A stretch of 64,000 nt of DNA from Bacillus litorisediminis (GTDB taxonomy: Bacteria; Bacillota; Bacilli; Bacillales; JC228): positions 20,419 to 84,418 of the forward strand of contig NZ_JAKZKT010000019.1 in NCBI RefSeq assembly GCF_022808645.1, written 5' to 3'. This document shows, one piece after another, positions 1-7,303 of the stretch. Numbering within the stretch: position 1 is the stretch's first letter; each line of letters begins with the position of its first letter. Made by a program: the position numbers and the translations under genes. Under the pieces are notes generated by a model, which was given only the letters and a program-made list of their open reading frames with translations, did no database searches and had not been told where the DNA came from.

Positions 1-26
1 GGATATTTAGTAGGAACGATTACTAA

Positions 27-1182
27 ATGAAAACATCAGAAATTAGGAGAGAAGTAATTGCCGGGACGATTGGTTTTTTTACAGTTGCCTATATTATTGC
101 AGTTAATAGTATGATATTAGCTGAATCAGGAATGCCTTATCGTTTGGCAGTAATGGCAACAATCCTTAGCTCAGCGTTTGGCTGTATTTTGATGGGATTT
201 TATGCGAAATCACCGATCATAGTCATCCCAGGGATGGGCATCAATGCTTTATTTGCCTATTCTTTTGTCGGGCAGATGGGAATGACCTGGCAAACAGCTC
301 TAGTCTGTGTGGTCATTAGCGGATTGATTATGATGTCGATATCCTTTACGCGTCTTTCGGCCGTACTTTTACAGTCGATTCCTTCTTCGCTTAAGAGTGG
401 CTTAACAGCAGGGCTCGGTATGTTTCTAATTTTTATAGGGCTTGAAAAAGGCGGTCTGATTGAAAGAGGTACACAAACCCTGATCTCATTTGGTGATTTG
501 ACGAATGTAACAGTAATCGCCAGTCTTATTTCGATTTTTGTGACGATGGTTCTTTTCATAAGAGGGGTAAAGGGAAATCTCCTCCTCAGTCTAATATTAG
601 GTACATTGGTTTCCTTATGGCTGTGCCGTTCTTTCTTTGACACTTGTCATTTTATTTGAAAATATAGGGTTAGTTTATAGTCATTTAGCGAAAGCAAATC
701 AAACAGAGAAGTTTTCAAAATCGTTTCGGGTAATTGGTCTATCTGCTGCCGTTTCAGGCATATTTGGCACGAGTCCTACGGTAGCGGCTGCTGAAACCCA
801 AGCTGCCATTGTTTCTGGAGGGAAAACAGGATTAACTTCGATAACAACAGGCATTTGGTTTTTAATCAGTATCGTTGCGATTCCTTTACTGAAATGGATC
901 CCGGACTCGGCAATTGCTGCGATTTTTGTGTTAATTGGCGGCCTGATGCTTGAGGAAATGAAGGAAATTAGTCCGCGAGATCTGACTGAAAGTTTTCCTG
1001 CCTATCTAATGATCGCTTTTATTCCGTTTACGAATAGTATTGTTGACGGAATGGCGATAGGCTTTATTCTCTATCCTTTATTAAAGATAGCCGCAGGAAA
1101 AAGAAAAGAGATTTCCTTTACGCTTTTGGCTGTTGCATCCTTATTTGTTGTGAATTATCTTCTCAAAATTCAGCTGGTTTAA
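27..1182 (+). pseudogene. AzgA-family (NCS2) purine permease, internally deleted and frameshifted
   Basis: Two open frames that overlap at 637-659 together resemble one AzgA-type guanine/hypoxanthine permease (PbuG/PbuO family, about 430 aa, proton-coupled purine uptake). The first part (27-659) has the family opening REVIAGTIGFFTVAYIIAVN and the GMGINALFAY segment, then loses similarity after LLSLILGTLVSLW near base 620. The second part (about 612-1182) starts in another frame at LSLTLVILFENIGLV and carries the conserved FGTSPTVAAAETQAA segment. About 40 residues that normally join these two segments are missing, and the net loss is not a multiple of three. A functional transporter is therefore unlikely. 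The left edge is close to the window start, so the 5' end cannot be judged fully. A sequencing error would not explain the missing residues. Confidence 0.75.
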
Positions 1183-1187
1183 TTTGG

Positions 1188-1218
1188 GCAAGAACCCTTT
1201 CGGTTCTTGCTTTTTTTA
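1188..1218 (+). terminator. Intrinsic terminator after the permease remnant
   Basis: A perfect stem, GCAAGAACC pairing with GGTTCTTGC, is followed by a run of seven T. It begins six bases after the stop codon at 1182. Confidence 0.85.
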
Positions 1219-1296
1219 AACAGAAATGTTCTCATCGATAAATGTTTAATGATAAAATAGATTAAATTTCTTTTTATTATGAAAGGACTAATGAAC

Positions 1297-2256
1297 ATGC
1301 AGATTCCCTATACTAAAGTTCATGGATCTAGAAATGATTTTATTTTAATAGACGAAGCTGGCAAATACTGGACAGACGAGGAACGTGTTCAGCTGGCTTT
1401 ACAAGTATGCAGGCGCGATAAAGGCATCGGGGCGGACGGAATATTATTTGTATCAGATAGCGAAACAGCAGATGGAAAAATGCGCGTGTTTAATGCAGAC
1501 GGGTCTGAGGCTTCCATGTGCGGAAACGGACTTCGGTGTGTAGCAAGATATTTGATTGAAAAGCTGGGAAAAGAGGAGCTAGAGGTTGAAACCATGAAAG
1601 CCACCTTATCGGTAAAGAAAGAGGCTGAAATTTTCCCTGGAATCCCAACGTTCGCAGTAGAAATTTCTCCCGTTTCTTTCAAAACGAGTGATCTCCCAAT
1701 CTATGTGAATCAGGATGTAGTCATCAATGAAGTGATTTCTGAGATTCATCCTGAACGAAAGTGGTCGGCTTTGGCTGTTCCGAATCCTCATCTGATTACG
1801 GTGGTAGAGGGGAACATCATCAAATCAGATGAGCAGAAAGAGATAGCAGAGTATTTGAATGGGGAAAATCCGATATGTCCTGATGGCGTAAATGTCAGCT
1901 ATGTGGTGCCTTTGTCAGAAGAGAATATTTTTGTCAAAACCTATGAGAGAGGTGTCGGTTTTACAAATGCATGCGGGACAGCAATGTCTGCGTCAACCTT
2001 TATTACATGCCAACTTGGTTTGAACCGCTGGGGAAACAAAATTAATGTATACAACCCAGGCGGTAAAGTACAGTGTGTCGCAACCAATAGCGGAGAACAT
2101 GCATCGATTCAATTAATCGGTAATGCGACTTACGAACACCAAGGAACCATCCATTGGGATCAAGGTATAAACTTCCAGATTCATAAAGTATTTAAAGATG
2201 AAGAACAGGCCTATCAAAAACTAGAAGAAAACATCGCGACGGTTCTCGCCTTTTGA
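1297..2256 (+). CDS. dapF: Diaminopimelate epimerase
   Basis: Interconverts LL- and meso-diaminopimelate in the lysine/peptidoglycan pathway, in the cytoplasm. The protein has both catalytic cysteine motifs: NADGSEASMCGNGLRC around Cys75 and GFTNACGTAMSAS around Cys226, and the N-terminal VHGSRNDF matching the family HGxGNDF. The start at 1297 is chosen because GAAAGGA at 1281-1287 sits 9 bases before this ATG; upstream in-frame ATGs at 1279 and 1291 overlap or crowd that site. At 319 aa it is some 35 residues longer than B. subtilis DapF (about 284 aa), mostly in the C-terminal part. The second motif reads ACGTAMSA rather than the commoner ACGTGACA. It stands alone, between two terminator-like elements, so it may be a paralogue of a main dapF elsewhere. 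Confidence 0.88.
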   Translation: MQIPYTKVHGSRNDFILIDEAGKYWTDEERVQLALQVCRRDKGIGADGILFVSDSETADGKMRVFNADGSEASMCGNGLRCVARYLIEKLGKEELEVETMKATLSVKKEAEIFPGIPTFAVEISPVSFKTSDLPIYVNQDVVINEVISEIHPERKWSALAVPNPHLITVVEGNIIKSDEQKEIAEYLNGENPICPDGVNVSYVVPLSEENIFVKTYERGVGFTNACGTAMSASTFITCQLGLNRWGNKINVYNPGGKVQCVATNSGEHASIQLIGNATYEHQGTIHWDQGINFQIHKVFKDEEQAYQKLEENIATVLAF

Positions 2257-2262
2257 CACAAA

Positions 2263-2305
2263 GGGACGGTTCTTCTGTTTCATCCTGAAACAGAAGAACC
2301 GTCCC
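2263..2305. repeat. Perfect 20-bp inverted repeat between convergent dapF and ligD
   Basis: A 20-base arm beginning GGGACGGTTC (2263-2282) and its exact complement (2286-2305) are separated by three bases. It fills the whole gap between dapF, ending at 2256, and ligD, ending at 2315 on the other strand. There is no T-run on either side, so it is not a textbook intrinsic terminator, though it could stop or protect both transcripts. Its length and perfection suggest a dispersed palindromic (REP/MITE-like) element. Confidence 0.8.
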
Positions 2306-2314
2306 TCCGTTGCA

Positions 2315-4141
2315 TTAAACCTGCTTCTTCAGAAACTCAATAATTTCGTCAAAGGGCTGCTCTTCCCGTACTAAGTCGAATTTCCAGAAAGGGCAGCCCA
2401 GATGCCTAATTCGCTTTCTGACAACATCCATTGTGAATGCTTTTGGCGTTAAATCCTGGTTGACCTCGTCCCAAAATAAGGGAGTAGCCACAAGTCCTTC
2501 TTCGTTTCCTCGGACTGAATAGGGAGCGACAATGGTTTTCCCTTTCCCATGCTGGATGTAATCTAAATACAGACGATTTCCGCGATTTTTCTTAAGTCTC
2601 TCAATGGTGAATATGTCTTCATGCCCCAGTAATACAGACCGTGCTAAAAATTCCATAAAAATAGCTGTATCATCATAAGAATACGTTCGGGGAAGCGGGA
2701 TATAGACCTGCAGCCCTTTATTTCCGGAGGTCTTGATAAAGGAATGTAAATGAAGCTGATCTGCCTGTTGTTTGATTAAGGCTGCTGCTTTCACAGCAAG
2801 CTGGAAATAATCACGTGAAGGCGGATCCAAGTCAAACACGATTTCAGAGGTTCCATTTTCATGGATTGTATTAAAAGGAACATGAAATTCAAATGCAAGC
2901 TGGTTGCCAAGCCACATGTAAGTTCTCAAATCATTACAAATAATATAATCGATATCCTCATGCCTAACCGTATTGATAAAATCAGGTGCATAGTCGGGGC
3001 AATTTTTCTGATAAAAGCTTTCTCCCTTTATACCGTGCGGGTAACGGATTACAGTTAGCAAACGGTCCTTTATGAAAGGCTGAATAAAACCATAAATTTC
3101 CCTCATGTATCCCAAATAACTAACTTTATCAATGCCTTCCCACAACGGTTTATCAGGATGAGTAACTTCTACTTCATGTGGGAGGTTTAAAAGGTCAATC
3201 CGAAATTTTTCTAACGTACAATCCGCTGGTTTTAAATCCAAGCGAAATGACACGAAATGGGGTTCTCTTAATTCATTATCCGCAATTTTCTCTAAAAATT
3301 TTACTTCTACACAAATTGCTGGCTCAACAAAATAAAAGGAGCCAGATGTTGACAAGGTATTTTGCTTAATGATTTGATTAAGTGCATCCTTTTCTTCCTT
3401 TGAAATTCCAAAGTAAAAATAACCCACTTCAACAACATGATCAGCATCTAGCACACCAATATAATAATAGCCATTTTTACTATCCAGTCTCGTAATAAAA
3501 GCTGTTATATGGATCCAGTTTTTATCTTTAACCCAAAGACTAGTTCGTTTTCCTTCCTCCCAAACAGACTTTTCTGATTTGCCTACAATCCCTTCCCCGT
3601 CATAATCTCTTACTAGATTCCATACCTCATTAAGCTTGCTGTAAGAAGGAATGAGCTGGATCACTCTTGGGTTGCCGGGTGAAGGCTGTAAGGGCAATTC
3701 TAAGTCCTTAAAAAGCTTTTCCAATGTTACCTTTCTTTTCGGGTACTTCTGTTTTCGGATATCCTCGCCTTTCAACATCAATAAATCAAACACTAAAAAA
3801 GAACAAGGAAATCTTTCGTGTTCTGTTTTGATTTTTTCCTTGGCACGCATCCTACCGCGCTGCTGTACCTTTGAAAAGCTTGCGTGATAAGGAGATAAAA
3901 GCATAACAAGTTCACCATCAAGCTGTAAAGGAAGATAGGGTAAAAACATGTCTTTATGATCCGCGTAAAACTGATAGACCTCTGGGAAAATAGGTGAGAG
4001 ATCATTTCCGTTTCTGCTTTTAAAATCAAACGTGTTCTCATCTATATATAACAAAGCCCGAAAGCCATCATATTTTATTTCATATTTCCATCCCTTCGAA
4101 CTAGGGATTTCACCGAGCTCAGGCAGCATTGGTTTCAACAT
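2315..4141 (-). CDS. ligD: Bifunctional NHEJ DNA ligase/polymerase LigD
   Basis: ATP-dependent DNA ligase that seals double-strand breaks with Ku, and fills ends with its polymerase/primase domain. The ligase domain is N-terminal, with motif I KYDGFRA and the AMP-accepting lysine at about residue 23, and KSRNG, DGELV and EGIVGK motifs following. The archaeo-eukaryotic-primase-like polymerase domain occupies roughly residues 310-600 (EVEVTHPDKPLW, FDLDPP, SGNKGLQVYIPL, APYSVR). This ligase-first order and the 608-aa length match the Bacillus type. The start is placed at 4141 because AAGGAGGTG lies 7 bases upstream, inside the longer open frame that begins at 4165. It is divergent from ku across about 120 bp. 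Confidence 0.93.
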   Translation of the reverse strand: MLKPMLPELGEIPSSKGWKYEIKYDGFRALLYIDENTFDFKSRNGNDLSPIFPEVYQFYADHKDMFLPYLPLQLDGELVMLLSPYHASFSKVQQRGRMRAKEKIKTEHERFPCSFLVFDLLMLKGEDIRKQKYPKRKVTLEKLFKDLELPLQPSPGNPRVIQLIPSYSKLNEVWNLVRDYDGEGIVGKSEKSVWEEGKRTSLWVKDKNWIHITAFITRLDSKNGYYYIGVLDADHVVEVGYFYFGISKEEKDALNQIIKQNTLSTSGSFYFVEPAICVEVKFLEKIADNELREPHFVSFRLDLKPADCTLEKFRIDLLNLPHEVEVTHPDKPLWEGIDKVSYLGYMREIYGFIQPFIKDRLLTVIRYPHGIKGESFYQKNCPDYAPDFINTVRHEDIDYIICNDLRTYMWLGNQLAFEFHVPFNTIHENGTSEIVFDLDPPSRDYFQLAVKAAALIKQQADQLHLHSFIKTSGNKGLQVYIPLPRTYSYDDTAIFMEFLARSVLLGHEDIFTIERLKKNRGNRLYLDYIQHGKGKTIVAPYSVRGNEEGLVATPLFWDEVNQDLTPKAFTMDVVRKRIRHLGCPFWKFDLVREEQPFDEIIEFLKKQV

Positions 4142-4264
4142 GTATGAACACCTCCTTATTAGCATTACCTAATCTGGCTATAATTTTCCATAATATTTAC
4201 CGGATTAGAAATAAACGATTACCCTCAAACTAACAGTAAATAACAACTAAAAGTGAGGGATTAC

Positions 4265-5110
4265 ATGCATACGATTTGGAAGGGCAGCATCAGTTTTGGA
4301 CTTGTGAACATACCAGTAAAGCTTCATGCTGCAACAGATGACAAAGGAATTAAATTTAGAACATTGCATGAAAAGTGTCATTCGCCAATCCGTTATGAAA
4401 AGGTTTGTCCAGTATGTGAAGAGGAAGTGAAACAGGATGAAATGGTGAAGGCGTATGAATACACAAAGGGAAAATTTATTATTGTAGAAGATGAGGAACT
4501 GGAGAAATTAAAGAATCAGGCAGAAGAAAGAGCGGTAGAAATTGTACAGTTTGTCAAAATTGAAGAGATTGATCCCATCTATTTCGATAAAAGCTATTAT
4601 CTCTCGCCTAATGAAGGCGGTACAAAGGCGTATTCACTGCTAAGGGAGGCATTAGCGGAATCAGGTAAAGTGGGTATTGCAAAGATGGTTTTTCGTTCGA
4701 AGGAACAATTAGCAGTTTTACGGGTATATCATGATACGATTGTGATGGAAACGATTCATTATCCAGATGAGGTTAGAAACGCTAAAGATGTACCGAATGT
4801 ACCAGAAAAGAGCGAGCTGTCCAAGAAGGAATTAGATACGGCTATTTTGCTGATTGATCAATTAACGGCAGAGTTCAATCCAGAAGAATTTCATGATGAA
4901 TACCGAGAAGCGGTACTTCAATTTATTGAAGGAAAGCGGACAGGAGCAGAGGTTGTTACGCCAAAAGAAAAAGAAAAGCCTACCAATGTTACAGATCTTA
5001 TGGCGGCCTTGCAAGCGTCTATTGATAAAACGAAACCTAAAACGAAAGCGAAAACTGCAGCTAAAAAGAAAACAACTGCTGCCAAGGCTAAAGCCAAGAA
5101 AAATGCATAA
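4265..5110 (+). CDS. ku: Ku DNA end-binding protein
   Basis: Homodimeric ring protein that binds double-strand break ends and recruits LigD. The opening MHTIWKGSISFGLVNIPVKL and the KCHSPIRYEKVCPVC segment are typical of bacterial Ku. The last 30 residues are almost only Lys, Ala and Thr, a basic C-terminal tail of the kind that modulates DNA binding. The start is ATG 4265, with the GTGAGGG ribosome site just before it; the earlier in-frame GTG at 4253 is part of that site. Divergent from ligD, so both NHEJ genes share one regulatory gap. In B. subtilis the equivalent pair is made in the forespore; no such promoter could be confirmed here. Confidence 0.94.
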   Translation: MHTIWKGSISFGLVNIPVKLHAATDDKGIKFRTLHEKCHSPIRYEKVCPVCEEEVKQDEMVKAYEYTKGKFIIVEDEELEKLKNQAEERAVEIVQFVKIEEIDPIYFDKSYYLSPNEGGTKAYSLLREALAESGKVGIAKMVFRSKEQLAVLRVYHDTIVMETIHYPDEVRNAKDVPNVPEKSELSKKELDTAILLIDQLTAEFNPEEFHDEYREAVLQFIEGKRTGAEVVTPKEKEKPTNVTDLMAALQASIDKTKPKTKAKTAAKKKTTAAKAKAKKNA

Positions 5111-5148
5111 ATTCCAGATTCTTATTCATTAGGAAAACATAGGCAAAA

Positions 5149-5196
5149 CCCTCTTTTCCGACATAGTCTAAATTAACAGTGTTGCAGAAAAGAGGG
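5149..5196 (+). promoter_or_regulatory. Stem-loop covering the ribosome binding site of the nucleoside hydrolase
   Basis: CCCTCTTTTC (5149-5158) is the exact complement of GAAAAGAGGG (5187-5196). The 3' arm is the Shine-Dalgarno sequence of the next gene (start 5203). In a transcript reading through from ku the site would be paired; a transcript starting between the arms would leave it free. The pairing is seen in the sequence; its effect is inferred. Confidence 0.5.
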
Positions 5197-5202
5197 AAAA
5201 AA

Positions 5203-6165
5203 ATGAGAAAAGTATTACTATTTTTAGATCCTGGAATCGATGATTCTTTAGCTCTAATGTACACTCTGATGCATCCTGAGTATGAAGTTGTCGGTATTGT
5301 TGCAGGCTATGGAAATGTTCCAAAACAACAAGCAGTTGAAAATGCAGCCTATCTCTTAGATTTAGCGGGAATCAAGGATATTCCGATCATTGCCGGCGCT
5401 ATAGGTCCTTTGACAGGAGAACTAGTCCCTTATTATCCTTTGATCCATGGGGAAGAAGGACTGGGCCCAATCAAACCGCCGCCTTATGTATATGCCGATC
5501 AAGAAGTATTTGATATTGATAAAGCGAGAGAGCTCATTGAACAGCATGGCAATGAATTATCGATTGTAAACTTGGGTCGTCTTACAGATTTAGCGATGCT
5601 TTATATCCTTTATGGACCTGAATTTGTAAATCAAGTTAAAGCCATATATTTAATGGGAGGGGCCTTTTTGGTTCCGGGAAATGTTACACCGGTGGCAGAG
5701 GCTAACTTCTTTGCTGATCCCATTGCAGCAGATCTTGTTTTAGAAAAGGGGGAAAGTATAACAATTTTCCCCTTAAATGTAACCAATAAAGCCATACTGA
5801 CTCCTGAAGTAGTGGAGTATTTAACGCAAATCAACAAGTCACCATATGCCTTTTTATTTGAACCAATTTTTGATTTCTATTTTGCTGCCTATCAAAAGTT
5901 AATCCCTGGTATAAAGGGAGCGCCCATCCATGACCTTTTAGTTGTCAGCGCACTCATTAATCCTGAAATTGTAAAAACTCTAAAACGGAGAGCACGGGTT
6001 GACCAGACGGGTGAATTCACAAAGGGAGAAAGTATAGCAGACTTTAGGCCAAAACCGAAAGAAGAACCAGCAAAAAAATTAGATACAATTGCTATGGAGA
6101 TTGATTATCCGGCTTTTATCGAAGATGTGGTCCATATCTTTTCGCAAAGTAAGGTTGAAGAGTGA
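5203..6165 (+). CDS. Nucleoside hydrolase (IunH family)
   Basis: Likely hydrolyses the N-glycosidic bond of ribonucleosides for salvage. The calcium/ribose-binding signature is FLDPGIDDSLA at residues 7-17. It keeps Asp9, Asp13 and Asp14, but the first Asp of the classical DTDPGIDD is Phe7. The later ALYMGG-like LMGGAF and a C-terminal LLVVSALINPE with a preceding His (APIHDLL) agree with the family. At 320 aa the length is normal. The start at 5203 is supported by AGAGGG six bases upstream; the frame opens earlier, at 5179. It is followed directly by the FsrA-like RNA promoter, whose -35 box begins 9 bases after the stop codon. Substrate preference cannot be read from sequence. Confidence 0.85.
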   Translation: MRKVLLFLDPGIDDSLALMYTLMHPEYEVVGIVAGYGNVPKQQAVENAAYLLDLAGIKDIPIIAGAIGPLTGELVPYYPLIHGEEGLGPIKPPPYVYADQEVFDIDKARELIEQHGNELSIVNLGRLTDLAMLYILYGPEFVNQVKAIYLMGGAFLVPGNVTPVAEANFFADPIAADLVLEKGESITIFPLNVTNKAILTPEVVEYLTQINKSPYAFLFEPIFDFYFAAYQKLIPGIKGAPIHDLLVVSALINPEIVKTLKRRARVDQTGEFTKGESIADFRPKPKEEPAKKLDTIAMEIDYPAFIEDVVHIFSQSKVEE

Positions 6166-6173
6166 GAGATTTG

Positions 6174-6202
6174 TTGACATGTTTGATTTGGCTTGTTACA
6201 AT
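6174..6202 (+). promoter_or_regulatory. Consensus sigma-A promoter of the FsrA-like RNA
   Basis: TTGACA (6174-6179), a 17-base spacer and TACAAT (6197-6202). This is nearly ideal for the housekeeping sigma factor. The expected start of transcription is about 6209, inside the Fur box. Confidence 0.85.
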
Positions 6203-6207
6203 GATAT

Positions 6208-6222
6208 TGAGAATCATTCTCA
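6208..6222 (+). promoter_or_regulatory. Fur box overlapping the transcription start
   Basis: TGAGAATCATTCTCA is a perfect 7-1-7 palindrome that fits the Bacillus Fur consensus TGATAATnATTATCA with one change per half-site. It lies 5 bases downstream of the -10 box, a position where bound Fur would block initiation under iron-replete conditions. Confidence 0.85.
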
Positions 6223-6300
6223 AAAATTACCCCCCTCTATTTTTGAGATCGATATTGGATAAAACAGGGAAGATCTGTATTGGATCTTCCCTGTTTTTTT
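6209..6300 (+). ncRNA. fsrA: Putative Fur-regulated small RNA FsrA
   Basis: The promoter, Fur box and terminator define a transcript of about 85-92 nt with no ribosome site or open frame. It contains an exposed C-rich stretch, ACCCCCCTCT (6229-6238), in a U/A-rich context. It ends with a 12-bp stem (6264-6275 with 6283-6294) and a T-run. This matches the design of B. subtilis FsrA (about 84 nt), which is made during iron limitation and uses a C-rich region to pair with G-rich ribosome sites of iron-rich enzymes. The assignment rests on architecture, not on an alignment. Confidence 0.72.
6264..6300 (+). terminator. Intrinsic terminator of the FsrA-like RNA
   Basis: ACAGGGAAGATC pairs perfectly with GATCTTCCCTGT around a 7-base loop; flanking A and T residues extend the stem, and a seven-T run follows. 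Confidence 0.9.
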
Positions 6301-6381
6301 GTCGGCATTTTATTTTACTTTCATCGAATAAACTCCTACTCATTACAGAAAATATTCAAAAAGGGGAGAGGTATAGATCCA

Positions 6382-6459
6382 ATGACTAAAAGGAAAATAA
6401 AAAACCAAACTCGGACTTCAATTTGTGAAACAGAATGCAAAAAAACAATCATCGAATAA
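6382..6459 (+). CDS. Possible small basic protein (25 aa)
   Basis: An ATG at 6382 follows the purine-rich AAGGGGAGAGG at 6361-6371 and opens a 25-codon frame, MTKRKIKNQTRTSICETECK and five more residues. It is strongly basic at the N-terminus and has two cysteines. I do not recognise it. Being next to an FsrA-like RNA recalls the small basic Fbp proteins of B. subtilis, but there is no Fur box of its own and no sequence similarity I can point to. The spacing between ribosome site and start is long. Confidence 0.25.
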   Translation: MTKRKIKNQTRTSICETECKKTIIE

Positions 6460-6525
6460 AGAGAAACCGCATCAAAATTGATTACATTAAATTATCCAAT
6501 CATTTGGATTAGGGGAGAGAAGTGT

Positions 6526-7302
6526 ATGAAATTTATGGAGTATAAAGATACACAGTTGGCTTACTATGACAAGGGTGAAGGAACACCTATCATCATGATA
6601 CATCCGCCTGGTTTTGGTTATAAAGTTTTTTACAGACAGTTTCCGCTGTCACAATATTTTCGCTTAATCATCCCTGATTTAAGCGGTCATGGAAGCAGTG
6701 GAGTCTACAGCACCACATCTACGATTCATGATTACACAGATGAAATTAAAGCTTTACTTGACCATTTAGGGTTAAAGTCTGTATATATATTTGGTTACTC
6801 ATCGGGAGGTTCAGTTGCTCAGGCTTTTGCCATTAAATATCAACATTTGGTAAAGGGGATGATTTTGAGCGGAGCTTACCCAAAGGTTAGTTCCTTCATT
6901 TTTAATTTGGAACACCGAATTGGAATCCTGCTTGCAAAACGCCATCCGAAGTTCTTGTCGACTTTATTAAGTAAAACGCATGGCATCGATTACCATAGCA
7001 CAACAGAATTATACTGGTATGCAAGGAGAACCCACCCCTCCGTTTGGGCTCATTTTTACAGGGAAGCGCTTATTTATAACTGTGTCCCTCAGTTAAACCA
7101 GCTAAACATTCCGCTTTTATTGCTTTATGGCACTCTGGCAGATCCGATCAATAAACATAATCGGTTCTATCAAAAATATTTAAATCCCGAAATCAAATTT
7201 ATTAACAGAGGAACACACCAGCTCCCGATTTATTTTGCAGAGGAACTAAACCTTCAAATCCTTAATTTCATTAAAAAAAGCGATCAAATATCTACACAGT
7301 AG
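6526..7302 (+). CDS. Alpha/beta-fold hydrolase
   Basis: A cytoplasmic serine hydrolase of unknown substrate. The nucleophile elbow GYSSGG puts the catalytic Ser at about residue 92. The acid is probably Asp in LYGTLADP, and the His in RGTHQLP near the C-terminus. HPPGFGY near residue 26 forms the oxyanion region (usually HGxG). The start at 6526 is supported by AGGGGAGAG 5-7 bases upstream; the frame opens at 6478. The gene is convergent with the MFS transporter and ends one base before the end of that gene, so the two share their 3' ends. Confidence 0.82.
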   Translation: MKFMEYKDTQLAYYDKGEGTPIIMIHPPGFGYKVFYRQFPLSQYFRLIIPDLSGHGSSGVYSTTSTIHDYTDEIKALLDHLGLKSVYIFGYSSGGSVAQAFAIKYQHLVKGMILSGAYPKVSSFIFNLEHRIGILLAKRHPKFLSTLLSKTHGIDYHSTTELYWYARRTHPSVWAHFYREALIYNCVPQLNQLNIPLLLLYGTLADPINKHNRFYQKYLNPEIKFINRGTHQLPIYFAEELNLQILNFIKKSDQISTQ

Positions 7303-7303
7303 A

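Noticed and set aside
6162..6389. A 75-aa plus-strand frame across the FsrA-like locus.
   Set aside because: It has no ribosome site, begins inside the nucleoside hydrolase, and is interrupted functionally by a strong terminator.
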